From positions 1 to 45,157 of the forward strand of contig NZ_JAFLDR010000035.1 in assembly GCF_017302275.1 (NCBI RefSeq): a stretch of DNA of 45,157 bases. Direction: 5' to 3'. Of this stretch, positions 25,282 to 32,251 are shown piece after piece. The position numbers were made by a program, and so were the translations under genes. Each line of letters begins with the position of its first letter. Position 1 is the first letter of the stretch. A model generated the notes under the pieces. The model had not been told where the DNA came from. It ran no database searches and saw nothing but the letters and a program-made list of their open reading frames with translations. Origin of the DNA: Sulfuritalea sp. (GTDB taxonomy: Bacteria; Pseudomonadota; Gammaproteobacteria; Burkholderiales; Rhodocyclaceae).

Positions 25282-26896
25282 TTCTCCCTTGTCCGCTGCC
25301 GGAGCCTGCGACTACGACTGGATCGTGGTCGGCTCTGGCTTCGGCGGCAGCGTCGCCGCGCTGCGCCTGGCCGAGAAGGGCTACAAGGTGGCGGTGCTGG
25401 AATGCGGTCGCCGTGTCGCCGACGCCGACTTTCCGGCCTCATCGTGGCACATCGGCCGCTTCTTCTGGGCGCCGGCGCTGGGCCTGCGCGGCATCTCGCG
25501 GGTCTCGCTGTTCAAGGACATCCTGATCGGCTCGGGGGCCGGCGTCGGCGGCGGCAGCCTGGTCTATGCGAACACGCTTTATCGCGCCAACCCCGCCTTC
25601 TTCGCGCACCCGCAGTGGGCCGGCCTCGCCGACTGGGGCGCGCTGCTGGCGCCGCACTACGAAACCGCCGAGCGCATGCTGGGCGTGCAGACCGTACCCT
25701 GGGAGAGCGAGAACCAGAAACTGTTGCGCGCCATGGGCGAACACTTCGGCGCTGCCGATACCTTTCGCCGCACGCCCTGTGCCGTGTATTTCGGCGCGGC
25801 CGGTGTCACCGTGCCCGACCCCTATTTCGGTGGCGCCGGGCCGGACCGTACCGGCTGCACGCGCTGCGGCGGCTGCACCACGGGCTGCAACGTCGGCGCC
25901 AAGAACACCCTGGTCAAGAACTACCTCTGGTTCGCCGAGAAACTCGGCGTCGACGTCCTGCCCGACACCGAGGTCGCCGACATCCGGTCGCTGGATGACG
26001 ATGGCGAAGCCGGCTACGTCGTCACCACGCGCCGGCCAGGCGCATGGTTCGGTGGTGAAGGCCGCCGCCTGCGCGCGCGCGGTGTGGTGGTGTCCGCCGG
26101 CGCGCTGGGTACCAACCGGCTGCTGGCGAGTTGCAAGCACGGCGGCGGCCTGCCGCGCCTGAGCGACCGGCTGGGCCAGCTGGTGCGCACCAACAGCGAA
26201 TCCATCCTCGCCGTGACCTTGCCCGACGCGACGCGGAAAGTCACCCACGATGTCTCGATCAGCGCCAGCATCCACGTCAGCCACGACACCCACATCGAAC
26301 TGGTCAGCTATGGCGATCACGCCAGCTACATGAAGTTCTTCTTTACCCTGCTGACCGGCAACGGCACGCGCTTGACGCGGCCGCTGCTGCTTCTCGCGCA
26401 GGTCCTGCGCCATCCCTTGCGCTTCCTCAAGTCGCTGTCGCCCGTCGGCTGGAGCCATCGCAGCGCGATACTGCTCGTGATGCAGCCGCTGGACAACGCG
26501 CTTGCCTTCGTCGCCAAGAAGCGCCGCTTCGGCCGCGGCGTACGCCTGGCAACGGAACAGCATGCCGACAAGCCCAACCCGACCTTCATCGCCGAAGGCA
26601 ACGCGGCCGCAGCCTGGCTCGCGCAGCATACCGGCGGCATCGCGCAGAGCATGGTGCCCGAGGCGCTGGCCAACATCCCGACCACGGCCCACATCCTCGG
26701 TGGTGCCGTGATTGGCGGCGATGGAGCGCGCGGAGTAGTGGATTGCGAGGGCCGCGCCTTCGGCTATCGCAACCTGATTGTCTGCGACGGCTCGATCATG
26801 CCGGCCAATCCCGGCGTCAATCCCAGCCTCACCATCGCAGCGCTGGCGGAACACGTCATGAGTTCCGTGTTGCCGGCCGCGGGCCCTCGGCAATGA
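25271..26896 (+). CDS. GMC-family FAD oxidoreductase (cholesterol oxidase/alcohol oxidase-like)
   Basis: Glucose-methanol-choline oxidoreductase of 541 aa. The FAD fold is VVGSGFGGSVAALRLAEKG near residue 19. The FAD-binding loop is GSGAGVGGGSLVYAN, and the C-terminal catalytic region holds HILGGAVIG, DGSIMPANPGVNPSLTI. A cysteine-rich insert, CTRCGGCTTGCNVGAK, could bind an iron-sulfur cluster and is shared with some sterol and long-chain alcohol oxidases of bacteria. Translation starts at GTG 25271 within the end of the previous gene. The substrate is probably a hydrophobic alcohol. Part of its N-terminal region coincides with a minus-orientation repeat copy. Confidence 0.86.
   Translation: MLADSPLSAAGACDYDWIVVGSGFGGSVAALRLAEKGYKVAVLECGRRVADADFPASSWHIGRFFWAPALGLRGISRVSLFKDILIGSGAGVGGGSLVYANTLYRANPAFFAHPQWAGLADWGALLAPHYETAERMLGVQTVPWESENQKLLRAMGEHFGAADTFRRTPCAVYFGAAGVTVPDPYFGGAGPDRTGCTRCGGCTTGCNVGAKNTLVKNYLWFAEKLGVDVLPDTEVADIRSLDDDGEAGYVVTTRRPGAWFGGEGRRLRARGVVVSAGALGTNRLLASCKHGGGLPRLSDRLGQLVRTNSESILAVTLPDATRKVTHDVSISASIHVSHDTHIELVSYGDHASYMKFFFTLLTGNGTRLTRPLLLLAQVLRHPLRFLKSLSPVGWSHRSAILLVMQPLDNALAFVAKKRRFGRGVRLATEQHADKPNPTFIAEGNAAAAWLAQHTGGIAQSMVPEALANIPTTAHILGGAVIGGDGARGVVDCEGRAFGYRNLIVCDGSIMPANPGVNPSLTIAALAEHVMSSVLPAAGPRQ
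25411..25434 (-). repeat. Dispersed 25-bp repeat, copy 3 (inside GMC gene)
   Basis: On the minus strand it reads GGAAAGTCGGCGTCGGCG then ACACGG. The GMC frame reads it as RVADADF. Confidence 0.55.
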
Positions 26897-26970
26897 ACCG
26901 GTGGCGAGCGGTGCGTCGGGCGATACTCAAGAAAATCGGCTATGGTGCGCACGTCAGCTATCCGGCTTGA
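26893..26970 (+). CDS. Possible 25-residue basic small protein
   Basis: ATG 26893 overlaps the GMC stop as ATGA and opens a 25-codon frame ending TGA 26968-26970, just before the acyltransferase gene. The peptide starts MNRWRAVRRAILKKIGYG, strongly basic with an amphipathic look. The overlap and the fit between two genes favour translation; nothing else is known about it. Confidence 0.4.
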   Translation: MNRWRAVRRAILKKIGYGAHVSYPA

Positions 26971-26981
26971 GGACTGAAACC

Positions 26982-28505
26982 ATGACTTCCGTTCGACTGA
27001 ATCCGCTCGATTCCGCCTGGCTGTTCACCGAATCGCGCGCCACGCCCAACCATGTCGGCGGACTGCTGCAGTTCCGCCTGCCGGAGGGCGCGCCCAAGGA
27101 TTACATGCGCCAGTTGATGATCGAGTTTCGCGACCATCGCGAATTCACGGCACCCTGGAACCGGCGCCTGAAATACGCCTTCAACAAGAACCCGATGCCG
27201 GTCTGGATCGAGGACGACGACATCGACCTCGAATACCACGTGCGGCATGCGGCGCTGCCCTGGCCGGGCAGCGAGCGCGAACTCGGCGAACTGGTCGGCC
27301 GCCTGCAGAGCACGCCGCTGGACCTCAGCCGTCCGCCCTGGGAATGCACCCTGATCGAAGGCCTGGAGGGCGACCGCTTCGCCCTCTTCATCAAGATGCA
27401 CCATTCGCTGATCGACGGCGTCAGCGGCATGAAGCTGCTGCAGCGGGCCATGTCGCCCGACCGCGAAAAGAGCCGCAAGCTGCCGCCGTTCTGGGCCGCG
27501 GGCCTGCCGCGCCCGACGCGCGCGCACGACGACAATCCGCTGCCCACCGTGGCCAATGCCGCCGCCATGGCGGTCGATGCGCTGCGCGGCCAGGCCAGGA
27601 CGGTGCCGCAGCTGGTGGTCGCCTTCGGCAGGATGCTCAAGGGCCTGGGCAGCGGCGAAGGCATGGTGGTGCCCTTCACCTCCCCGCAGTCGGTGCTCAA
27701 CGGCCGCGTGCGCGAGAAGCGCCGCTTCGCCACGCAGCAGTTTCCGATGGAGCGCCTGCGCAACCTCGCCAGGGCGGCGGAATGCACCCTCAACGACGTC
27801 GTGCTGGCGATCTGCGGCGGTGCGCTGCGACGCTTCCTGGAAGAGCGCGGCGACCTCCCCGCGAAATCGCTGACCACCGGCATCCCAGTCTCGGTGCGGC
27901 CGGCCGACGACGACCGGGGCGGCAACGCGATCACCTTCATCATCGCCACCCTGGGCACCGACATCGCCGACGCGCGCGAACGCCTGGCGGCAATCCGCGA
28001 ATCCGTGCGCCGCGCCAAGGAACACGTGCAAAGCCTGCCCAAGCAGGCGATGCTGCAATACACGGTGCTGCTCATGGCGCCGACCATCCTGACGCTGCTC
28101 ACCGGCATCGGCGGGCGCACGCGGCCGATGTTCAACATCACCATATCCAACGTGCCCGGCCCCGACCAGCCGCTCTACTTCCGCGGCGCCGAACTGGTCG
28201 CCATCTATCCGGCATCGATCGTGACCCACGGCCAGGCCCTCAACATCACCTGCGAGAGCTATGCCGGGGCGATGAACTTCGGCTTTACCGGCTGCCACTC
28301 CTCGCTGCCCAGCATGCAGCGGCTGGCCGTCTATGCCACGGAAGCGCTGGAGGAACTCGAAGCCGCTGTCATGCCGCCGCCGAAGCCCGCGCGCAAGTCG
28401 CCGCGCAAGGCGGCGCCGGGCACCGCCGCGAAGACGGCAAAAAAGGCGGTGCCGCCGAAGAAGGCGCCGACCAGGCCTTCGCGCCGCAAGGCGCCGCCAA
28501 CCTGA
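26982..28505 (+). CDS. Wax ester synthase/diacylglycerol acyltransferase (WS/DGAT family)
   Basis: Acyltransferase of 507 aa with the catalytic motif HHSLIDGVSG (residues ~137-146), the N-terminal PLDSAWL marker, the middle block LNDVVLAICGGALR and the late NITISNVPGP. Such enzymes join acyl-CoA to long-chain alcohols or diacylglycerol. The last ~40 residues are a Lys/Ala/Pro-rich tail (for example KKAVPPKKAPT) beyond the normal domain end, resembling histone-like basic tails. ATG 26982 gives the standard N-terminus; an upstream in-frame start overlaps the GMC gene and is less likely. It follows the oxidase in what appears to be one operon. Confidence 0.9.
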   Translation: MTSVRLNPLDSAWLFTESRATPNHVGGLLQFRLPEGAPKDYMRQLMIEFRDHREFTAPWNRRLKYAFNKNPMPVWIEDDDIDLEYHVRHAALPWPGSERELGELVGRLQSTPLDLSRPPWECTLIEGLEGDRFALFIKMHHSLIDGVSGMKLLQRAMSPDREKSRKLPPFWAAGLPRPTRAHDDNPLPTVANAAAMAVDALRGQARTVPQLVVAFGRMLKGLGSGEGMVVPFTSPQSVLNGRVREKRRFATQQFPMERLRNLARAAECTLNDVVLAICGGALRRFLEERGDLPAKSLTTGIPVSVRPADDDRGGNAITFIIATLGTDIADARERLAAIRESVRRAKEHVQSLPKQAMLQYTVLLMAPTILTLLTGIGGRTRPMFNITISNVPGPDQPLYFRGAELVAIYPASIVTHGQALNITCESYAGAMNFGFTGCHSSLPSMQRLAVYATEALEELEAAVMPPPKPARKSPRKAAPGTAAKTAKKAVPPKKAPTRPSRRKAPPT

Positions 28506-28545
28506 CACCGCTTTGCGGCTCGGCGGTTCGACAGGATGCCGAACC

Positions 28546-28571
28546 GAAAAGTCGGCGCCCGCCACACGGCG
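28546..28571 (+). repeat. Dispersed 25-bp repeat, copy 4
   Basis: GAAAAGTCGGCGCCCGCC then ACACGGCG. It lies 55 bases before the orphan membrane protein gene, in direct orientation with copy 5 on the other side. Confidence 0.6.
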
Positions 28572-28625
28572 CGCGACGCGGCCGCAACGCAAGGCACTTG
28601 CCCTGGATAGCCAAGGAGGCGAGAA

Positions 28626-29216
28626 ATGGAAGACGAACCGGTACCGAGCCGCCCGGCACGCTGGCTGAAAGTCCTTGCGACGATCCTCGCCTCGACCTGG
28701 TTCTTTCCGGTGAGTTGCACCACCGGCACCCTCGCCGGCAACCAGATCGTTGCCGCGGCGGACGCGAGGGATGCGAGCAAGGGTGACAAAGTGCACCGGC
28801 TGTTCAAGGTCGTCGCGGAACCCGGCGAGAAGGGCGCATCCTTCCGCGTCCTCCACTGGGACGAGATCCAGCCCCATCTGGCGCAGGCTGGCGCCCGGCC
28901 CGCGCCGGCCCCGCTGTCGTTCCGCATGTCCGCCGCCAGCGGTTCGATGCACGATTCGCACTCGAAGTTCGAATACCGGGTGCTGGAAGATTCCGCCAGC
29001 GGGCAGCTGATCGAACTGGTCGAAGCCTACGATGACGGCGACAACACGATCTGGAGCCGCTACCGGGCGACCGGCAACACCATCGCGCCGGTGTCGTCGC
29101 GCATGTCCTATTTCGGCTACATGTTCAGCGCCATGTTTTACGCGTTCGTCGGCTCACTGGTGCTGCACGTCATCGGCCGCCTGTTAAGGCGCCGGCTCGC
29201 TGCCCGCTCGGGGTAA
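28626..29216 (+). CDS. Hypothetical membrane-anchored protein
   Basis: No family recognised, 196 aa. A hydrophobic segment near residues 15-35 (LKVLATILASTWFFPVSC) could be a signal anchor or export signal. The middle about 130 residues are soluble, with a charged beta-rich pattern (KFEYRVLEDSASGQLIELVEAYDDGDNTIWSRYR). A second hydrophobic helix near 168-185 is followed by a basic tail (RRRLAARS). The likely topology is a periplasmic domain held by two anchors. GGAGG precedes ATG 28626. The gene is bracketed by direct copies of the dispersed repeat and has no operon partners. Confidence 0.6.
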   Translation: MEDEPVPSRPARWLKVLATILASTWFFPVSCTTGTLAGNQIVAAADARDASKGDKVHRLFKVVAEPGEKGASFRVLHWDEIQPHLAQAGARPAPAPLSFRMSAASGSMHDSHSKFEYRVLEDSASGQLIELVEAYDDGDNTIWSRYRATGNTIAPVSSRMSYFGYMFSAMFYAFVGSLVLHVIGRLLRRRLAARSG

Positions 29217-29256
29217 TCGATACCCTGCTTGCCGGTACCAGCCGGGACGCCGCTTC

Positions 29257-29282
29257 GAAAAGTCGGCGCCCACCGCACGGCA
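29257..29282 (+). repeat. Dispersed 25-bp repeat, copy 5
   Basis: GAAAAGTCGGCGCCCACC then GCACGGCA, 40 bases after the orphan membrane protein gene and about 710 bases from copy 4. Confidence 0.6.
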
Positions 29283-29359
29283 ATGGACGTGCGCCTGGCA
29301 CCGGCCATGGCCTTAGAATCGGACGCATCGGCCCTTGCGGTCCTGCCTGCGGCGGCTCC

Positions 29360-30322
29360 ATGAACCTCAAGCAACTCGAATACTTCGTGCGCGTCGCCGA
29401 ACTGGGCAGCTTCAGCAAGGCGGCGATGATCCTAAACATCGCGCAGCCGGCGCTGTCGCGCCAGGTGCGCCTGCTCGAAACCGACCTCCACGCAAACCTG
29501 CTGACCCGCACCGGGCGCGGCGTGATGCTGACCGACGTCGGCCAGCGCCTGTTCGACCACAGCGTCGGCATCCTGCAACTGGTCGCGCGCGCCACCGAGG
29601 ACATCGAATCGGCGCGCGACGAACCAGCCGGGCGCATCGTCATCGGCCTGCCGCCGAGCATGGGCCGGCTGCTGACGCCGCCGCTGGTCGACGGCTTCCG
29701 GCGCAGCCTGCCCAAGGCGCGGCTGGCCATCGTCGAGGGACTGTCCGCCCACCTCGCGGAGTGGATCGCCACCGGCCGCGTCGACGTCGGCCTGCTGCAC
29801 AACCCCGAATCGCAGGCCGCCATCGAAGTCACGCCGGTGCTCGACGAGCCGCTCGGCGTCGTCAGCCCGGCCGGCGGCGGCACGGGCGTAGCAAAGAAGA
29901 AAGTCGGCGCCGGTGATACGGTGACGCTGGCCGCACTGGCGCGCCTGCCGCTGATCCTGCCCGAACGCAGCCATGCCATCCGCAAGCTGCTCGAAACGCA
30001 GGCCGCGCTGAGCGGCCACAAGCTGAATGTCGCGCTGGAAATCTCCAGCGTGCAGTCCATCCTGGAACTGGTGCGCGGCGGCCACGGCCACGCCATCCTG
30101 ACGCCCACCGCGCTGATCGCCTCCGGACAACCCGAAGCCTTCGTGTTGCGCAAACTGGTCGAGCCCAGCCTGACCAGCACCCTGTGCCTCGCCGTCTCCG
30201 CGCACAAGCCGGCGACGCCATTGAGCAAACACGTGCTGCGCCTGCTGCGCGAACTGATCCTGGCGGCGGCGGTGCCGATGCCATCGCTGCCGACCGGGAA
30301 CGCGCGCAGCAAGGTTCGATAG
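29360..30322 (+). CDS. LysR-family transcriptional regulator (Nac/CynR-like branch)
   Basis: LysR regulator of 320 aa. The N-terminal domain is MNLKQLEYFVRVAELGSFSKAAM... with LNIAQPALSRQVRLLE as recognition region. The effector domain shows GRIVIGLPPSMGRLL and VDVGLLHNP. The segment AKKKVGAGDTVTL near residues 177-189 coincides exactly with a dispersed repeat copy and looks like an inserted surface loop, since relatives usually run straight from the Pro-Ala turn to a LPLILP strand. No divergent partner is evident and its targets are unknown; the lig operon lies 1.9 kb downstream beyond two toxin-antitoxin pairs. Confidence 0.87.
   Translation: MNLKQLEYFVRVAELGSFSKAAMILNIAQPALSRQVRLLETDLHANLLTRTGRGVMLTDVGQRLFDHSVGILQLVARATEDIESARDEPAGRIVIGLPPSMGRLLTPPLVDGFRRSLPKARLAIVEGLSAHLAEWIATGRVDVGLLHNPESQAAIEVTPVLDEPLGVVSPAGGGTGVAKKKVGAGDTVTLAALARLPLILPERSHAIRKLLETQAALSGHKLNVALEISSVQSILELVRGGHGHAILTPTALIASGQPEAFVLRKLVEPSLTSTLCLAVSAHKPATPLSKHVLRLLRELILAAAVPMPSLPTGNARSKVR
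29899..29923 (+). repeat. Dispersed 25-bp repeat, copy 6 (inside lysR)
   Basis: GAAAGTCGGCGCCGGTG then ATACGGTG, read in frame as KVGAGDTV in the effector domain of the LysR protein. Confidence 0.7.
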
Positions 30323-30480
30323 TCTGTCTGCACGCGGGTGCTGTCCCTCGGGAACAGCCGCGCCGCACTTCTGCGACTGCCCGGTTCATTCGCTTGGCGG
30401 CGCTGGCAAACGCCACGATTTGCAGCAACCGGAATCGCGGTGCTACCATGGTGTCACCTCAAGGTAACCGGGAGTGAGCA

Positions 30481-30765
30481 ATGTCCACCACTTCACTGAA
30501 GCTGCCCGATGAACTCAAGCAACGGGCAATTACCGCCGCCGAACAGCAAGGCATGTCGCCGCATGCATTCATGATCCACGCAATCGACCAGGCAACGACC
30601 CTGGCAGAGCAACGAGCCAACTTCATAAGCGACGCGCAGACAGCGCGGGAGCAAATGCTGGCCACCGGGAAAGGCTACGACGCCAAGGAGGTTCACGCCT
30701 ATCTGAAGGCGCGCCTGTCGGGCAACAAGACGGCAAAGCCGAAAGCCAAGTCTTGGCGCGGTTAG
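30481..30765 (+). CDS. Ribbon-helix-helix antitoxin (CopG/ParD-like)
   Basis: Protein of 94 aa whose N-terminus, TTSLKLPDELKQRAITAAEQQG, is a ribbon-helix-helix DNA-binding fold, followed by MSPHAFMIHAID. The C-terminal part is helical and basic (NKTAKPKAKSW) and would wrap the toxin. It precedes and overlaps a RelE/ParE-type gene by 13 bases, the usual antitoxin-first order. The protein should repress its own promoter, which lies in the 158-bp gap after the lysR gene. Confidence 0.8.
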   Translation: MSTTSLKLPDELKQRAITAAEQQGMSPHAFMIHAIDQATTLAEQRANFISDAQTAREQMLATGKGYDAKEVHAYLKARLSGNKTAKPKAKSWRG

Positions 30766-31058
30766 CCTATTCGGGCCATGCACTCGCCGATCTCGAAAGG
30801 CTCACCGACTTTCTGGTCGAGACAGATCCAGTTGCGGCAGTCGAGACGGTTGGATTGATCGAAGAAGCAGTCGAGTTGCTGATTCGTCATCCACTGATCG
30901 GCCGACCGATCGAGCATGGTTTTCGGGAGTTGGTAATCTCTCGAGGACGTACAGGCTTTATAGCCCTGTACAGCTTCGAGGAAGATCAGGATGCCGTCCT
31001 GATTCTTGCGATCCGCCATCAGCGCGAAGCCGGTTCTTGGGGGCAAGACGATGGCTGA
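30753..31058 (+). CDS. RelE/ParE-family toxin
   Basis: Toxin-like protein of 101 aa. The pattern is typical of ParE/RelE: YSGHALADLERLTDFL at the start, HPLIGRPIEHGFRELVI in the middle, and AVLILAIRHQREAG at the end, including the C-terminal arginine strand. It begins at TTG 30753 inside the antitoxin gene, so translation is coupled and kept low. ParE members poison gyrase and RelE members cut mRNA; the sequence alone does not decide which. Confidence 0.8.
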   Translation: MARLAYSGHALADLERLTDFLVETDPVAAVETVGLIEEAVELLIRHPLIGRPIEHGFRELVISRGRTGFIALYSFEEDQDAVLILAIRHQREAGSWGQDDG

Positions 31059-31070
31059 GATCGGCCAGGA

Positions 31071-31157
31071 ACCGTCATTCCGGGGCCGCGAAGCGGAACC
31101 CGGAATCCAGCATCCTTGCTCGAACGCCGCTGGATTCCCGCGTTCGCGGGAATGACG
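31071..31157. repeat. Nested inverted repeat with dRS3-like core
   Basis: Outer arms CCGTCATTCC (31071-31080) and GGAATGACGG (31148-31157), and inner arms GGAATCCAGC (31101-31110) and GCTGGATTCC (31128-31137). In addition ATTCCCGCG-TT-CGCGGGAAT at 31133-31152 is a perfect palindrome that fits the ATTCCC-N8-GGGAAT pattern of neisserial dRS3 repeats. Confidence 0.75.
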
Positions 31158-31291
31158 GCAAAGGGCACACAGCGGAAATCGCCTTTGCGAAGGTTCTGAC
31201 CGCCAAACTACGACCAACCTCTTCGGACACACCTGCACGGCCCAGTTATATGGGGTCGTGCTCAATTGGATTTCCTGGCGTCGAAATCATT

Positions 31292-31317
31292 GAAAGTCGG
31301 TGCTGACGATACGGCGG
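31292..31317 (+). repeat. Dispersed 25-bp repeat, copy 7 (intergenic)
   Basis: GAAAGTCGGTGCTGACG then ATACGGCGG. It is one of the best consensus matches and lies in DNA without a gene. Confidence 0.7.
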
Positions 31318-31386
31318 CATTCGGTAAGGCCGACCATCCGCCTTACCTAGACACCATCGAGAAGTGTCTTGCAGCAATGCAACAGC

Positions 31387-31722
31387 TCACGCAACCGCAA
31401 GCAGCAAATGCCCGACGGATTTCTTGGCGGGCTTGACCTTGATTTCGATGTCGTAGCCGAGCCGAGTCAGGCAATCCATCAGTTTTCGCTCAGACAGATT
31501 GGTAAAGTCGCCACGCATCATGTCCGATACCTTGGGCTGGGTGAGCCCCATGCGCTTGGCGGCTTCCTGTTGGGTCAGATCAAGGCGACGCATGGCCTTT
31601 CTGATCTCGATGACGAGGCCCGACTTGATCTTGAGTTTCTCTGCGTCAGCCAACCCAAGATCGGCGAACACGTTGTCCGATCCGCGGACTACCTCGATGC
31701 CGTCAATGTGGCGTTTTTTCAT
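31387..31722 (-). CDS. higA: HigA-like XRE-family antitoxin
   Basis: Helix-turn-helix protein of 111 aa. The XRE domain (LTQQEAAKRMGLTQPKVSDMMRG) lies near residues 48-70 and is followed by LSERKLMDCLTRLGYDIEI, typical of the antitoxin group found with Gp49/HigB toxins. It is the second gene of a toxin-first pair and overlaps the toxin gene by 20 bases. It should neutralise HigB and repress the pair through the palindrome at 32089-32106. Confidence 0.85.
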   Translation of the reverse strand: MKKRHIDGIEVVRGSDNVFADLGLADAEKLKIKSGLVIEIRKAMRRLDLTQQEAAKRMGLTQPKVSDMMRGDFTNLSERKLMDCLTRLGYDIEIKVKPAKKSVGHLLLAVA

Positions 31723-32080
31723 GTCGCAGCTCCTTGGCCAGCGTCTCGGCCAGCTTCAGCCTGGCGCGAATGATGTTCATGTCTTCCTTCGGTGTTTCGA
31801 TGCCGCGCTTGCTCTTCTTCTGGAAACAGTGCAATACGAAAACCGCTTCCGCAAACCTCACCGTATAGACTGCACGATAGGTACCGCCAGAATCATCTTC
31901 CACAACTTCCAACACGCCCGCGCCGCCAAAACCCTTGAGCACCTTCGCAGCGTCATGCTGGTCGCCGGCTTGCGCAAGGGAAAGCGCAAAACCGAAAAAC
32001 CTTCGCACGTCCGGTGGCAGGGCCAGCAGGTCCTTGTAGCTGCTGCCAATCCATTCGAGCGGTTTCGCGGATGAAGCCAT
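31703..32080 (-). CDS. higB: HigB-like toxin (phage-derived Gp49-like family)
   Basis: Toxin of about 125 aa of the Gp49-like/HigB group. The core is SYKDLLALPPDVRRFFGFALSLAQAG, followed by FGGAGVLEVVEDDSGGTYRAVYTVRFAEAVFVLHCFQKKSKRG, the conserved beta-sheet with the basic KKS turn. ATG 32080 is used; a TTG two codons earlier (32086) is also possible. It precedes the antitoxin gene as in other higBA modules. Such toxins usually act as ribosome-dependent mRNA endonucleases. Confidence 0.82.
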   Translation of the reverse strand: MASSAKPLEWIGSSYKDLLALPPDVRRFFGFALSLAQAGDQHDAAKVLKGFGGAGVLEVVEDDSGGTYRAVYTVRFAEAVFVLHCFQKKSKRGIETPKEDMNIIRARLKLAETLAKELRHEKTPH

Positions 32081-32088
32081 CAGCAAAG

Positions 32089-32106
32089 TATACTTGAACA
32101 GGTATA
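32089..32106. promoter_or_regulatory. Candidate higBA operator
   Basis: TATAC-N8-GTATA inverted repeat nine bases before the higB start. Position and symmetry fit autorepression by the HigA-type antitoxin. Confidence 0.55.
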
Positions 32107-32251
32107 TTTAACAAAGACCAAATAGCCCCTTCTTTCGCCGGACGGTTTTTGTCCTGTCTTTCGCAAGACGCACACGCCCATAACAAAACGCGATAGCTAG
32201 TAGTAGCGTCGTCGCCTTGGTCCGGCGCCGCGCATTTGCCAAAATGCCGTC

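Larger units (their letters stand above)
31059..31386. other. Non-coding gap with repeats between two toxin-antitoxin pairs
   Basis: No supported gene in 328 bp. It holds a nested inverted repeat (31071-31157) including a dRS3-like 20-mer, and copy 7 of the dispersed repeat at 31292-31317. A small plus-strand frame across the repeat region is not convincing as a gene. Confidence 0.6.

Noticed and set aside
25858-25908. GMC Cys-rich segment as proof of an iron-sulfur enzyme
   Set aside because: CTRCGGCTTGC could bind a cluster, but similar segments occur in GMC proteins without shown iron; kept only as a remark.
30340-30358. Terminator after the LysR gene at 30322
   Set aside because: GCTGTCCC and GGGAACAGC pair with a bulge, but there is no T-run; too weak to list.
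31037-31306. 89-codon plus frame in the gap between toxin-antitoxin pairs
   Set aside because: It runs through the inverted repeat, overlaps the ParE-like gene end, and has no recognisable domain or ribosome binding site.
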